A stretch of 44,825 nt of DNA from DATFBY01 sp035253585 (GTDB lineage Bacteria > Gemmatimonadota > Gemmatimonadetes > Gemmatimonadales > Gemmatimonadaceae). The notes beneath the pieces were generated by a model. That model saw only the letters and a program-made list of their open reading frames with translations, was not told the origin of the DNA and ran no database searches. Position numbers and translations under genes: made by a program. Position 1 is the stretch's first letter; each line of letters starts with the position of its first letter. Location of the stretch: NCBI GenBank assembly GCA_035253585.1, contig DATFBY010000012.1, forward strand, positions 1 to 44,825. Direction: 5' to 3'. Positions 1-7,796 of this stretch are shown piece by piece.

Positions 1-914
1 GACGCCGTTTGCCACGCGTGCCCCACCACCCACTCCCGAATCACTGACGCGGCCTTCTCGTAATAACCTCCGCCTAACTCGAGAAACAAATACGGCTCTA
101 CCACCTCGAGCTCCATCAACACGAATTCGCCACCAACCTCCACGCCATCCACCCTCGCATACAACAACGGTTCTCCAACCGTCCTCAGAATCCGATCAGC
201 GGTCCGCCGCGTCGTCTTCGACACCGAGACGAGCTCGGATGTCCCGCCAAACTGATTCTGAACACGAAACTCACCCGGCGCCGCTCGCTTCGCCACCGCG
301 TGAGAGAACCGGCCGCCCAAATACACCAGCGACAGCTCGCCTTGCTCCACGATCTCCGGCATGAAGCGCTGGAGCATTACCGTACCATCACTCAGCATTT
401 CCTGCACGCGCCCGAGCTCATCGTCGAGCATGCGCGCCGGCGACGTCCACGTGCGGTAGCTGCTCGCCGACACCACCGGCTTAACCACCACTCGCTCCCA
501 CCGCGTCCGCTTGAGAATTGCGTTCACATCGGGCGTCGTTCCCTCCGACAACCACACGGTGTCGGCCACGCGCACGCCACGCCTGGCCAGGTCTTGCAGA
601 TAGTGCTTGTTCATGTTCCACCGAACGACGTTCGGCGCGTTCCACACCCGGACGCCTAACGATTCCACCTTCGCCAGCCAGCGCCGAAACTCGAGATATC
701 GCGTGTGATAATCCCACGTGCTCCGCAGAATCACGGCGTCGTACATCGACCACCGCACGCTTGGCTCGCTCCACACCACGGGCTCGGCGTCCACGCCCTG
801 GCGATGCAAGGCCGCGACGAGCGGGCGCTCGTCATCGTACAACAGCGGCATGTGCTCGTACGTGACGAGCGCCACCCGACGCGCACGGTAGCAGGACGGC
901 CAAACACCGGACAT
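1..914 (-). CDS. ATP-grasp ligase, DcsG/RimK-like (3' end cut by window edge)
   Basis: The frame is open from ATG 914 to the left edge (304 codons) with no stop, so the C-terminus is missing. The protein begins MSGVWPSC, then enters a Rossmann-like start (VALVTYEHMPLLYDDERPL). It carries the family block ILRSTWDYHTR at about residues 60-70, then WNAPNVVRWNMNKHYLQDLA, VVVKPVVSASSYRTW, MLQRFMPEIVEQGELSLVYL and, near the edge, LMELEVVEPYLFLELG, which fits the ATP/Mg-binding end of an ATP-grasp fold. The RSxWDY and WNxxKxYL blocks recall the cycloserine cyclo-ligase DcsG and related RimK-type ligases. Those enzymes activate a carboxylate with ATP and attack it with an amine. The substrate here is unknown. 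A start ATG preceded by GAGGTGAT supports 914; an in-frame GTG 39 nt further in is the alternative. It lies downstream of, and codirectional with, the small gene at 994-1278. Confidence 0.75.
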   Translation of the reverse strand, partial: MSGVWPSCYRARRVALVTYEHMPLLYDDERPLVAALHRQGVDAEPVVWSEPSVRWSMYDAVILRSTWDYHTRYLEFRRWLAKVESLGVRVWNAPNVVRWNMNKHYLQDLARRGVRVADTVWLSEGTTPDVNAILKRTRWERVVVKPVVSASSYRTWTSPARMLDDELGRVQEMLSDGTVMLQRFMPEIVEQGELSLVYLGGRFSHAVAKRAAPGEFRVQNQFGGTSELVSVSKTTRRTADRILRTVGEPLLYARVDGVEVGGEFVLMELEVVEPYLFLELGGGYYEKAASVIREWVVGHAWQTA

Positions 915-945
915 GCGGTCTCGATCACCTCGAGGCTGGATGCGA

Positions 946-970
946 AACGCGGGGCGAATCGCCCCGCGTT
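946..970 (-). terminator. Perfect 11-bp stem with 3-nt loop between two minus-strand genes
   Basis: The arms AACGCGGGGCG and CGCCCCGCGTT pair perfectly around AAT. The stem lies just after the stop of the 94-residue gene (994) and before the ATP-grasp start (914). On the minus strand it is followed by only a short T run (TTTCGC), so it may attenuate rather than fully terminate. It carries no heptamer arms and is not part of the dispersed hairpin family. Confidence 0.5.
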
Positions 971-993
971 GGCCTAACAATGAAGAAAGTCGA

Positions 994-1278
994 TCAACGT
1001 TCCCCGGACGCTCGCTGTCGCATTGGCTCGATCGCCACCAGACGCTTGAGCTCGACGCAATTCATCCCAACCGCAGGAGTGAGCACGAGCGCGAGCCCGT
1101 AGTCGCTCAATCGCGCGCGTGTCTCGATCACTTCCACCACTCCGCGCTCGAGAAAGAGCGCGGGGTTCATGCGCACGACGCCGGGGCGTGGACCCAGATC
1201 TTTCTGAGGCGCGAGCGACGTATACAGCTCCTCCAACGAGCCGTAGCGCGACACCTCGAGCCGACGATCCTCTTCCAT
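994..1278 (-). CDS. Small protein of unknown function (94 aa)
   Basis: The start MEEDRRLEVSRYGSLEELY at 1278 is preceded by GAGGCGAGG at good spacing. The frame continues open upstream into the oppositely oriented hydrolase, but only the part after this ribosome site looks like protein. The remainder reads LGPRPGVVRMNPALFLERG and ALVLTPAVGMNCVELKRLVA. I see no signal peptide, membrane segment or known motif. The predicted product is mixed alpha/beta and slightly acidic at the N-terminus. It is divergent from the alpha/beta hydrolase at 1411, with about 130 nt shared between the two starts, and upstream of the ATP-grasp gene. Function unknown. Confidence 0.6.
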   Translation of the reverse strand: MEEDRRLEVSRYGSLEELYTSLAPQKDLGPRPGVVRMNPALFLERGVVEVIETRARLSDYGLALVLTPAVGMNCVELKRLVAIEPMRQRASGER

Positions 1279-1410
1279 ACCTCGCCTCTCTGCAGCTGGG
1301 GTGCGACCAGACAGTACATTGGAAAACACCAATCGCACATCACCAGGAAGCCGAAGGCTATCACATTCCAGGATTGCCCCTCGCTGCGCGTACGTGATAC
1401 AGTTTGTCTC

Positions 1411-2250
1411 GTGCCGATTGATGTCGCTCTGACCGCCACAGACGGGGTCGAGCTCGCCGCAACCATCTTCGAGGCTAGCGCGCCCGCGGCGTCTCGCGTC
1501 ATGCTCATCGCCGCCGCTACCGGCGTGCGTCGCGATTTTTACGGCCCATTTGCAAACTTTCTTGCCAGTGCCGGCTTCGACGTCCTCACCTGGGATTGGC
1601 GAGGAGTCGGCGGCAGCCGCCCGCGGTCGCTTCGTGGCTTCGACGCCAGCATGACGATCTGGGGCACGCGCGACCTTCCCGCCGTGATCGACTTCGCCGC
1701 GGCACGCTGGCCCGACGCAAAGCTCCACGCGCTCGGACACAGCTTCGGCGGACAGGCACTGGGCCTCGCGCCTAACTCGGCGCGCATCACTGCCGCGGTC
1801 ACGGTCGCATCGCAAAGCGGCTACTTCGGACACTGGCCGTCACCGGCCCGCTACAAATACGCGGTACTCTGGCATGCGGTGATGCCCGGTCTCACCCACG
1901 TCGCCGGCTACTTCCCGTCGCGCCGCATGGGACTTGGCGAAGATCTCCCGCTCGGTGTCGCGCTCGAGTGGGCGAAGTGGTGCCGCACACCTGACTACCT
2001 CGGCGACTACTCCGGGCACCGGAAGTTCTCCGCGCCAATGCTCGTGTACTCCTTCGCCGACGATCCGTATGCGCCACGCGGTGCGGTCGAGTGGCTGCAC
2101 CGACAGTACGGCACGAAGGAGCTGGAGCACCGTCATCTCGAGCCACGCGCGCTCGGTGCCAAACGTATCGGACATTTCGGCTTCTTTCGTGCGGGCGACG
2201 TGACCGCTCCGCTCTGGCGACAGACTGTCGACTGGCTTCAGGCTCGGTGA
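1411..2250 (+). CDS. Alpha/beta hydrolase (COG4757-like)
   Basis: This is a cytoplasmic alpha/beta hydrolase of 279 residues. The nucleophile elbow GHSFGG puts the catalytic Ser near residue 111. YSFADDPYAP in the C-terminal third supplies a likely Asp, and KRIGHFGFF the likely His. The N-terminal VALTATDGVELAATIFEA and the LTWDWRGVGGSRP strand are typical of the COG4757 'predicted alpha/beta hydrolase' group. Start GTG 1411 is chosen because the homology begins there; the frame is open much further upstream, but that stretch overlaps the divergent 94-residue gene and reads as Arg/His-rich non-protein. No clear ribosome site is seen. Substrate unknown, probably an ester or small amide. Confidence 0.8.
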   Translation: MPIDVALTATDGVELAATIFEASAPAASRVMLIAAATGVRRDFYGPFANFLASAGFDVLTWDWRGVGGSRPRSLRGFDASMTIWGTRDLPAVIDFAAARWPDAKLHALGHSFGGQALGLAPNSARITAAVTVASQSGYFGHWPSPARYKYAVLWHAVMPGLTHVAGYFPSRRMGLGEDLPLGVALEWAKWCRTPDYLGDYSGHRKFSAPMLVYSFADDPYAPRGAVEWLHRQYGTKELEHRHLEPRALGAKRIGHFGFFRAGDVTAPLWRQTVDWLQAR

Positions 2251-2274
2251 AACGCGCGTGGAACAGCGGCGTTC

Positions 2275-2303
2275 TTGTCGCTCTTCGTAACCAATGGGAT
2301 ATT
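2275..2303 (+). promoter_or_regulatory. Candidate sigma-70-type promoter for the xdhC/mocA cluster
   Basis: TTGTCG at 2275-2280 and GATATT at 2298-2303 are separated by exactly 17 nt. Each hexamer matches four of six consensus positions. The start of transcription would fall near 2310, about 40 nt before the first start codon (TTG 2349). This is the only AT-rich stretch in the gap after the hydrolase gene. Confidence 0.4.
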
Positions 2304-2348
2304 TAAAGAATCTCTCCCAAGTCCCACCCTTCCTGGAGCACGTCGGCG

Positions 2349-3440
2349 TTGCGTGAGACGCTCGAGCAGCTCGATCTCCTCTCGCGCAGCGAACGACGCG
2401 TTGCCATGGCGACGCTGGTGAGCGTCAAAGGCACTACGCCGCGCAAGGAAGGCGCGAAGATGTGGGTCGGTGCCGGCGGCCGAATCCTGGGATCGGTGAC
2501 GATCGGTGGTTGTGTCGACGCACGCGTCGTCGCCGAGTCGGAGGCGGTTCTGTCGACCGACACCTCGCGCCTCCTGTCGATCGCGATGTCCGACCAGGAC
2601 GCGTGGGACCTCGGACTCACCTGCGGTGGCATCGTCGATGTCCTGATCGAGCCGGTCGACCTGGCCGACGCAGCGCACGAAGTCACCAGCGCCTACCGGC
2701 TCATCGCCCAGGAGACAAAAGCCGGCAGGCACGCGGCCTTGGTCACCACGCTGGGCGCCGACGTCTCGCGCCACATGGTCGTGCAGCGCGACGGAGCCTC
2801 GTCAGGCACGCTGGGCGACGCGGCCATCGATGCCGCCGCTCGTCAGGCAGCGCTCGAATGGCTCGGCAAGGGCGCATCGCGCAGCGCGCAGATCGAAGCG
2901 TCCGGCGTTCGCCGGGATGTGTTCATCGAAGTGCATGCGCCCGCGGCGACCCTGCTCGTCTTCGGCGCCGGACACGTGGCCATCCCGCTCGTGTCGATGG
3001 CCAAGACGCTTGGCTGGCACACCGTGGTGATGGACGCACGGGAGCGCTACGCCACGCGCGAGAGATTCCCGGACGCCGACGAGATCCGAATCGGCGCGTT
3101 AGGCGAGCTGGCCGAGTCGTTCTCGTACGACGCGTCGACGGTCGTGGTGCTGGTGGCCCACGACTACAAGTTCGAGCTCCCGGTGCTTCGCATGGTTCTG
3201 CAGCGCTCGCCGGCGTACATCGGATTGTTAGGCGGTCGACGCCGTGCCCGAGCCCTGCTCGACTTCCTGGCGAAGGAAGGCTTCGACGCTCAGACGCTGG
3301 CGCGCGTGCACGTGCCAGTCGGACTGGACATTGGGGCGCAAACGGCGGCCGAGATCGCGGTGGCGATCCTGGCCGAGGCGATCGCCGTGCGCGCGGGACG
3401 CTCTGGCGCGCCGTTGCGCGCGCGAGGCACGCCGGAGTGA
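2349..3440 (+). CDS. XdhC/CoxI-family molybdoenzyme maturation factor
   Basis: XdhC/CoxI proteins bind the molybdenum cofactor and help its sulfuration and insertion into xanthine-dehydrogenase/CO-dehydrogenase-type hydroxylases. This 363-residue protein has the N-terminal XdhC_CoxI block (VSVKGTTPRKEGAKMWVG, GSVTIGGCVDARVV, and LTCGGIVDVLIEP with its conserved Cys). The C-terminal Rossmann domain starts LLVFGAGHVAIPLV at about residue 205 and ends with YIGLLGGRRRARALLDFL. The start is TTG 2349, with GGAG about 11 nt upstream; no ATG lies before the conserved region. The stop overlaps the GTG of the next gene (GTGA), so the two are translationally coupled. Confidence 0.88.
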   Translation: MRETLEQLDLLSRSERRVAMATLVSVKGTTPRKEGAKMWVGAGGRILGSVTIGGCVDARVVAESEAVLSTDTSRLLSIAMSDQDAWDLGLTCGGIVDVLIEPVDLADAAHEVTSAYRLIAQETKAGRHAALVTTLGADVSRHMVVQRDGASSGTLGDAAIDAAARQAALEWLGKGASRSAQIEASGVRRDVFIEVHAPAATLLVFGAGHVAIPLVSMAKTLGWHTVVMDARERYATRERFPDADEIRIGALGELAESFSYDASTVVVLVAHDYKFELPVLRMVLQRSPAYIGLLGGRRRARALLDFLAKEGFDAQTLARVHVPVGLDIGAQTAAEIAVAILAEAIAVRAGRSGAPLRARGTPE

Positions 3441-4474
3441 AGGTTCACCTCGTCACTCGCGACCAGCGACCGGCACAGCTCACGGGTCTCATCCTGTGTC
3501 ATGAGCTACGCGGCGCTGCCGGCGAGACGGTGTTCACCAAAGGGCACATCCTGAGCGACGCTGACATCCTCCAGCTGGTCGAGCTCCCGTGGACGGAGCT
3601 GCATCTCATTGAGCCCGAGCCTGACGAGATCCATGAGGATCCGGCGGGGGAGCGGATGGCGCGCTCGTCCGCCGGCGACGGAGTCGAGACCAAGGCGATG
3701 TCGGGCGGCCATTGGCCGATCGCCGCTACCCGACGCGGAATTCTTCAAGTCGAGACGGAGCTGCTGCACCAGACCAACGAGATCGAGGGCGTGTGCGTCT
3801 ACACCCTGTACGACGGACAAGTGGTCGATGCGGGGGAGATCGTCGCTCGAGCGAAGATCACGCCGTTCGTGATCAAAGAAGCACATCTGGCCGAGGCCGA
3901 AGTGCTGGCGAGCGAGGCCGGCGGACTGGTGCGCGTAAAGGCGTTCCGACCGATGAAGGTCGGCGCCGTGGTGCAGGAGACGTTAGGCGAGCGTGCGATG
4001 GAGCGCTTTCGCGAGGCGTTAGGCGAGAAGGTCGCCTGGTTCGGCTCCGAGATGGTCGACCCGAAATTCGTGAAGCCGCGCGAGGAGGCGATCGCTGCGG
4101 CGATCGAGGAGCTGGTGAGGTCGAAGACCGACGTCATCGCGCTCGCGGGGACGAAAGCCATGGATCCGCTCGACCCCGCTTTTCGAGCGCTCACGCGGCT
4201 TGGCGTGCCGTTGGAGCGGTATGGCGTGCCCGCGCATCCCGGAAGTCTCTTCTGGCTGGCTCATATGGAAGAGGTGCCGATTTTGGGCATGCCCTCGTGC
4301 GGACTGTTCGCGCAAGCTACTGTATTCGATCTCGTGCTCCCGCGGGTGCTCACGGGAGAGTGGATCAATCGTGATGATCTGGTGCAGCTCGGACATGGTG
4401 GATTGTTGACACGTGAGATGTCTTTCCGCTTCCCACGCTATCGCGCCAGCAAGGAACGGGGCGCGGTGGAGTGA
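3437..4474 (+). CDS. Molybdopterin-binding protein (MoCF_biosynth domain)
   Basis: This 345-residue protein starts at GTG 3437, overlapping the XdhC stop by three bases. The frame is open far upstream but is out of register with XdhC there and is not protein. The N-terminal part (LTGLILCHELRGAAGETVFTKGH) resembles the start of CoxI-cluster molybdopterin-binding proteins. The C-terminal half is MoaB/MoeA-like: TDVIALAGTKAMDPLDPAF followed by RYGVPAHPGSLFWLA, and LGMPSCGLFAQATVFDLVLP as the substrate-loop strand. It probably binds the pterin during cofactor modification. It sits between XdhC and MocA, an arrangement known from molybdenum hydroxylase maturation clusters. The hydroxylase itself is not in the window. 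Confidence 0.82.
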   Translation: MKVHLVTRDQRPAQLTGLILCHELRGAAGETVFTKGHILSDADILQLVELPWTELHLIEPEPDEIHEDPAGERMARSSAGDGVETKAMSGGHWPIAATRRGILQVETELLHQTNEIEGVCVYTLYDGQVVDAGEIVARAKITPFVIKEAHLAEAEVLASEAGGLVRVKAFRPMKVGAVVQETLGERAMERFREALGEKVAWFGSEMVDPKFVKPREEAIAAAIEELVRSKTDVIALAGTKAMDPLDPAFRALTRLGVPLERYGVPAHPGSLFWLAHMEEVPILGMPSCGLFAQATVFDLVLPRVLTGEWINRDDLVQLGHGGLLTREMSFRFPRYRASKERGAVE

Positions 4475-4507
4475 CCCTCGAGTGCTGGAGAGCTCCCTGA
4501 TGACGCC

Positions 4508-5095
4508 ATGATCGCCGCCATCGTTCTCGCCGCCGGTGCTTCGCGGCGCTTCGGAGCGCAGAAGCTGTTGGCCGAGCTGCACGGCAAGCCTGTCATTCGT
4601 TGGACCGTCGAGCACATGTGTGATACCGACGTCGACGACGTCATCGTCGTCGTCGGGCGCGAGCGTGACCGCGTGCGTGAATCACTCGATGGGTTGAGCG
4701 TGCGCTTCGTCGTCAACGAGCAATTTGCGTCGGGACTGAGTGCGTCGATGCGCGCCGGCGTGCACGCGCTCACCGCTGACGCCAGCGCGGCAATCATCGC
4801 GTTAGGCGATCAGCCGACAGTCGGATGCTCGGTGGTGGATTCGCTCATCGAGAGCTATCGGCGAACGGGGAAGCCGATCGTGGCGCCGCATTACCGCGGC
4901 GTGCGCGGCAACCCGGTGCTCTTCGACGCGTCGCTCTTCTCGGAGCTGGGATCGGTGCTCGGGGACTTCGGCGCGCGCGAGCTGATCGGCAGAGATCCCG
5001 CACGCGTCGCGACAGTCGAGCTCGAGTGCGATGCACCGGAAGACGTCGACACGGTAGAAGAGCTGGAGCGGCTAGCAGAGAAGTGGGTGAGCTAG
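4508..5095 (+). CDS. mocA: Molybdenum cofactor cytidylyltransferase (MocA/MobA-like)
   Basis: MocA transfers CMP from CTP to molybdopterin to give the dinucleotide cofactor used by xanthine-oxidase-family enzymes. The 195-residue product has the nucleotidyltransferase signature IVLAAGASRRFGAQKLL at residues 5-21, GKPVIRWTV, the strand AIIALGDQPTV with the metal-binding Asp, and RGNPVLFDASLF near the C-terminus. The choice of MocA over the GTP-using MobA rests on the XdhC neighbour, not on a residue I can prove. The next gene starts inside its last codons, so they are probably cotranslated. Confidence 0.85.
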   Translation: MIAAIVLAAGASRRFGAQKLLAELHGKPVIRWTVEHMCDTDVDDVIVVVGRERDRVRESLDGLSVRFVVNEQFASGLSASMRAGVHALTADASAAIIALGDQPTVGCSVVDSLIESYRRTGKPIVAPHYRGVRGNPVLFDASLFSELGSVLGDFGARELIGRDPARVATVELECDAPEDVDTVEELERLAEKWVS

Positions 5096-6267
5096 GGAAA
5101 TACGCCCGGGCGGGCGCGCTCCTCGCTCTCTTTCTCAGCGGGAGCGCGGCTCGGGCGCAGTGGCCGTGGAAGGATCTCGATCCCGGCCGACATCCGGTGG
5201 GCTACCGCGTCGTCAGGCAGTACGATCGGTCGAGAACGTTCGGTGACGCCGTGAACGGCGTGGCGACCGACCGGCTGATCGAGATCCGCATCTGGTATCC
5301 AGCGGCATCGTCGGGAGGCACGAGGATGCCGTACGCGGGTTACCGCGACGCGGATGGCGCAGACGGTCCGATCGGTCCACTCTCCGACACGCTGAAGCTG
5401 CGCACCGAGCGAGACATCAAGCTCGCCGGGATGCGGTTTGGCAACGACACGGTGCAGCTGCCCGCGCGGCTCTTCGCGTCGACCACCGGGGTAGTGCGCA
5501 ACGCCCCGATTGCCGCGGGCCCATTCCCGGCGATCGTCGCGGCGCCCGGTCGCAACGACGCGTCCGACGACAACGCGGTACTCTGGGAGTATCTCGCCAG
5601 CCACGGATACGTGGTTGGTCTGGTGGCGTCGCAAGGGCTGAATACGGTGTCGGTGACGCAGGCGACCGGCTCGACCGAAGCGGGCGTCCGGGACATGGAG
5701 TTCGCGCTCGCCCATTTGTTAGGCATGCGTGAGGTGGACGGCACGCGCATCGGCACCGCGGGATTCAGCCTGGGCGGACTCTGGGCGCTGGTGTTGGCGA
5801 TGCGAAACGCGCGCGTCCGCGGAGTCGTGGGGCTCGATCCGGCGTTCATCTTCGAGCGAACAAGCGCCTCGCTTCGCGCATCGCCGCTCTTCGATTCGAC
5901 GCGCTTCGCTACGCCGCTCCTGGTGTTCGCGCAGCGAGACGGCGAGTGGGCTCCCGAGGTGATCGAGGCGTTGCGCGCGGCGCCGCGGTTCACGATCCGG
6001 ATCGCCGGGATGGATCACACCGATTTCTCCTCCTACGGTGCCGCCCTACGCAACCATCTTGGCGCCGCCGCCCGCGAGCCGGCGATGCGTCATCGCCTGA
6101 ACGGTTTCGTCGCCGTTGCGACGTACGTGCGCGATTTCCTCGACGCCTTCGTGAAAGGCGACGAAGCGCGTGCGCTGGCGATCAGGTCGAAGCCGAGGTG
6201 GGGTGGAGTGAAGTCGGAGGACGTCGACTTCAGCTTTCGGCTTGGAGCGCCGGTCGTAGAACAATAG
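5083..6267 (+). CDS. Exported alpha/beta hydrolase (dienelactone-hydrolase-like)
   Basis: The start GTG 5083 overlaps the mocA end by 13 nt and gives a good signal peptide (GKYARAGALLALFLSGSAARA), so the 394-residue protein is probably periplasmic. It has the pattern IRIWYPAA near residue 70, FPAIVAAPGRN, the nucleophile elbow GTAGFSLGGLWAL (Ser about 229), an acid strand LLVFAQRDGEW and a His in GMDHTDFSS (about 312). This matches secreted platelet-activating-factor-hydrolase/dienelactone-hydrolase-like enzymes. Substrate unknown. The frame is open further upstream, but that part is in register with nothing and lies inside mocA. It ends before a heptamer hairpin that separates it from the convergent M16 gene. 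Confidence 0.78.
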   Translation: MGELGKYARAGALLALFLSGSAARAQWPWKDLDPGRHPVGYRVVRQYDRSRTFGDAVNGVATDRLIEIRIWYPAASSGGTRMPYAGYRDADGADGPIGPLSDTLKLRTERDIKLAGMRFGNDTVQLPARLFASTTGVVRNAPIAAGPFPAIVAAPGRNDASDDNAVLWEYLASHGYVVGLVASQGLNTVSVTQATGSTEAGVRDMEFALAHLLGMREVDGTRIGTAGFSLGGLWALVLAMRNARVRGVVGLDPAFIFERTSASLRASPLFDSTRFATPLLVFAQRDGEWAPEVIEALRAAPRFTIRIAGMDHTDFSSYGAALRNHLGAAAREPAMRHRLNGFVAVATYVRDFLDAFVKGDEARALAIRSKPRWGGVKSEDVDFSFRLGAPVVEQ

Positions 6268-6276
6268 GGAGGGGAA

Positions 6277-6372
6277 AGCGGGAAGCGGGAAGCGGGAAGC
6301 GCAGGCGGATTTGGAGCTCATCCGGTGTGCTTGCGCTTCCCGCTTCCCGCTTCCCGCTTCCCGCTTCCCGCT
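6277..6372. repeat. Heptamer-armed hairpin, GGGAAGC type
   Basis: The left arm (6277-6304) holds three GGGAAGC units and the right arm (6331-6372) at least five GCTTCCC units, so the arms are inverted but unequal in copy number. The loop contains GCGGATTTGGAGCTCATC followed by CGGTGTGC, the core also found in other hairpins of the window. The element fills nearly the whole gap between two convergent genes (stops at 6267 and 6378) and could act as a bidirectional terminator. Confidence 0.9.
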
Positions 6373-6377
6373 AGCGG

Positions 6378-7796
6378 CTACTGCAGCACCTTCCCGTACG
6401 GCGCCACCTGCTCCGCGATCTGCTTCTCATCGCCGACCACGACGATCGTCATCTTCGCCGGATCGAGATAGCTCTGCATCACGCGCTGCACGTCGGCTGG
6501 CGTCACGGCCATGACGTTGCTGACCACCGAGTTCAGGTACTCCTCACCGAGGCCATGGATCTCCGTGAACTCGAGCTGGTTGATGATGCCCTGACGCGTC
6601 GAGTTCTGGAGCACGAAGATGCCAGCCAGGTAGTTCTGGATGCCCTTCAGCTCGTCGGCCGACGGCGGCTCCTTTCGGAGCTTGTCGACCTCGAAAAAGA
6701 TCTCCTTCAGCGAGGCGCCGGTGACATTCGTCGTCACGTCGGCCACCTCGACCCAGTACGCGCTCTTGGGCCGCGCGCTCACCTGACTGTTAGGCGAATA
6801 GGTGTAGCCCTTGTTCTCGCGGATGTTGCTGGTGATGCGGGAGCCGAACGAGCCACCGAGAATGGCATCGGTCACTCGCATCGCCTGATAGTCCTTGTTG
6901 GATGGATCGACGACGGGTAGCCCCATGTAGATCGTCGACTGCACGGCGGCAGGCCGGTCGATGACGTAGACGGCGCGATCGCTCTTGGCCGTCGCCAGCG
7001 GCGCCGACTGCGGCGTGCCACGCTTCCAGCTCGAGAACGCCTGGCGGATCGCTTGTTCCACCGCCGCGCCGTCGAACTTCCCGGCGACGTAGAGGTGAGA
7101 GCGCGCGGCGCCGAAGTTCTGCTCGTAGAACTGCTTCACCTGATCGACGGTGTATCCCTGGAGCTGCTGCTCGGTGGGGAAGATCCGCCCGTACGGGTGA
7201 TTTCCGTAGAGCACCTGCCGGAACTTCTCCAGCCCCATCTGCTGCGGCTGCGACTTGGCAATCGACAGCTGGCGCACGCGATTGGCCTTGAGACGGGAGA
7301 GCTCGCTCTCGGGGAAGCGCGGGTTCTGTACGACGTCGGCCAGCAGCCTAACGAACGCCGGTGCGTTCTCGCCGAGCACGTCACCGAAGATGTCGGTCTG
7401 ATCCGACTGCACCGCGATCGTCAAGCCACCACCCATGCGGGCAGTTTCCTCCGCGATCTGCGCGGCGGTGCGCGAGGTGGTACCCTCGCGCATGAGGTCG
7501 CCGGTGAGATCGGCCAGCCAGGTCTGTCCTTGCGCTTCGTTCACGTTGCCGGCGCGCACCATCAGCTCGATCGTCGCCTTCGGCGTTTCGCCGTAAGGGA
7601 TCAGCGTGACCTGAAGTCCGTTCGGCAGCGCGAAGTTGCGCTTTGCCGGGAGCGTGAAGTTCTTGGGGGTACCACCCTCCGGCGGCGCTTGCTTCTGCTG
7701 CGCGCGAACCGGCACCGGGATGATCTGCGCGGCAACCGCCGCCAGTGCACCGGCCGTTACGAGTTTCATCAGTCGCATGGTCATGTCTCCGCTCAC
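6378..7796 (-). CDS. M16-family zinc protease homologue, non-catalytic subunit
   Basis: This 472-residue exported M16 (pitrilysin/processing-peptidase) protein has a signal peptide (KLVTAGALAAVAAQIIPVPVRAQ). The zinc site HxxEH expected about 45 residues into the domain is replaced by WLADLTGDLM, so it should not be catalytic. The second domain shows the family's GGSFGSRITSNIRENKGYTY stretch, needed for substrate contact in the partner's chamber. The upstream gene encodes the HxxEH-bearing partner, and the two overlap (TGA within GTGA), as in other heterodimeric M16 pairs. GTG 7796 is taken because of the overlap; ATGs at 7784 and 7778 are alternatives, the latter with GGAG at 8 nt. Probably a periplasmic peptide-degrading complex. 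Confidence 0.85.
   Translation of the reverse strand: MSGDMTMRLMKLVTAGALAAVAAQIIPVPVRAQQKQAPPEGGTPKNFTLPAKRNFALPNGLQVTLIPYGETPKATIELMVRAGNVNEAQGQTWLADLTGDLMREGTTSRTAAQIAEETARMGGGLTIAVQSDQTDIFGDVLGENAPAFVRLLADVVQNPRFPESELSRLKANRVRQLSIAKSQPQQMGLEKFRQVLYGNHPYGRIFPTEQQLQGYTVDQVKQFYEQNFGAARSHLYVAGKFDGAAVEQAIRQAFSSWKRGTPQSAPLATAKSDRAVYVIDRPAAVQSTIYMGLPVVDPSNKDYQAMRVTDAILGGSFGSRITSNIRENKGYTYSPNSQVSARPKSAYWVEVADVTTNVTGASLKEIFFEVDKLRKEPPSADELKGIQNYLAGIFVLQNSTRQGIINQLEFTEIHGLGEEYLNSVVSNVMAVTPADVQRVMQSYLDPAKMTIVVVGDEKQIAEQVAPYGKVLQ

Noticed and set aside
994..1833. A 279-residue frame on the minus strand starting inside the hydrolase gene.
   Set aside because: Only its last 94 codons, after a ribosome site at ATG 1278, avoid overlapping the oppositely oriented hydrolase; the first part is antisense to it.
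6378..7796. Loss of the zinc motif as a sequencing error in the M16 gene.
   Set aside because: The whole motif region is in frame and the partner gene carries HxxEH; an inactive subunit is the known pattern of M16 heterodimers.
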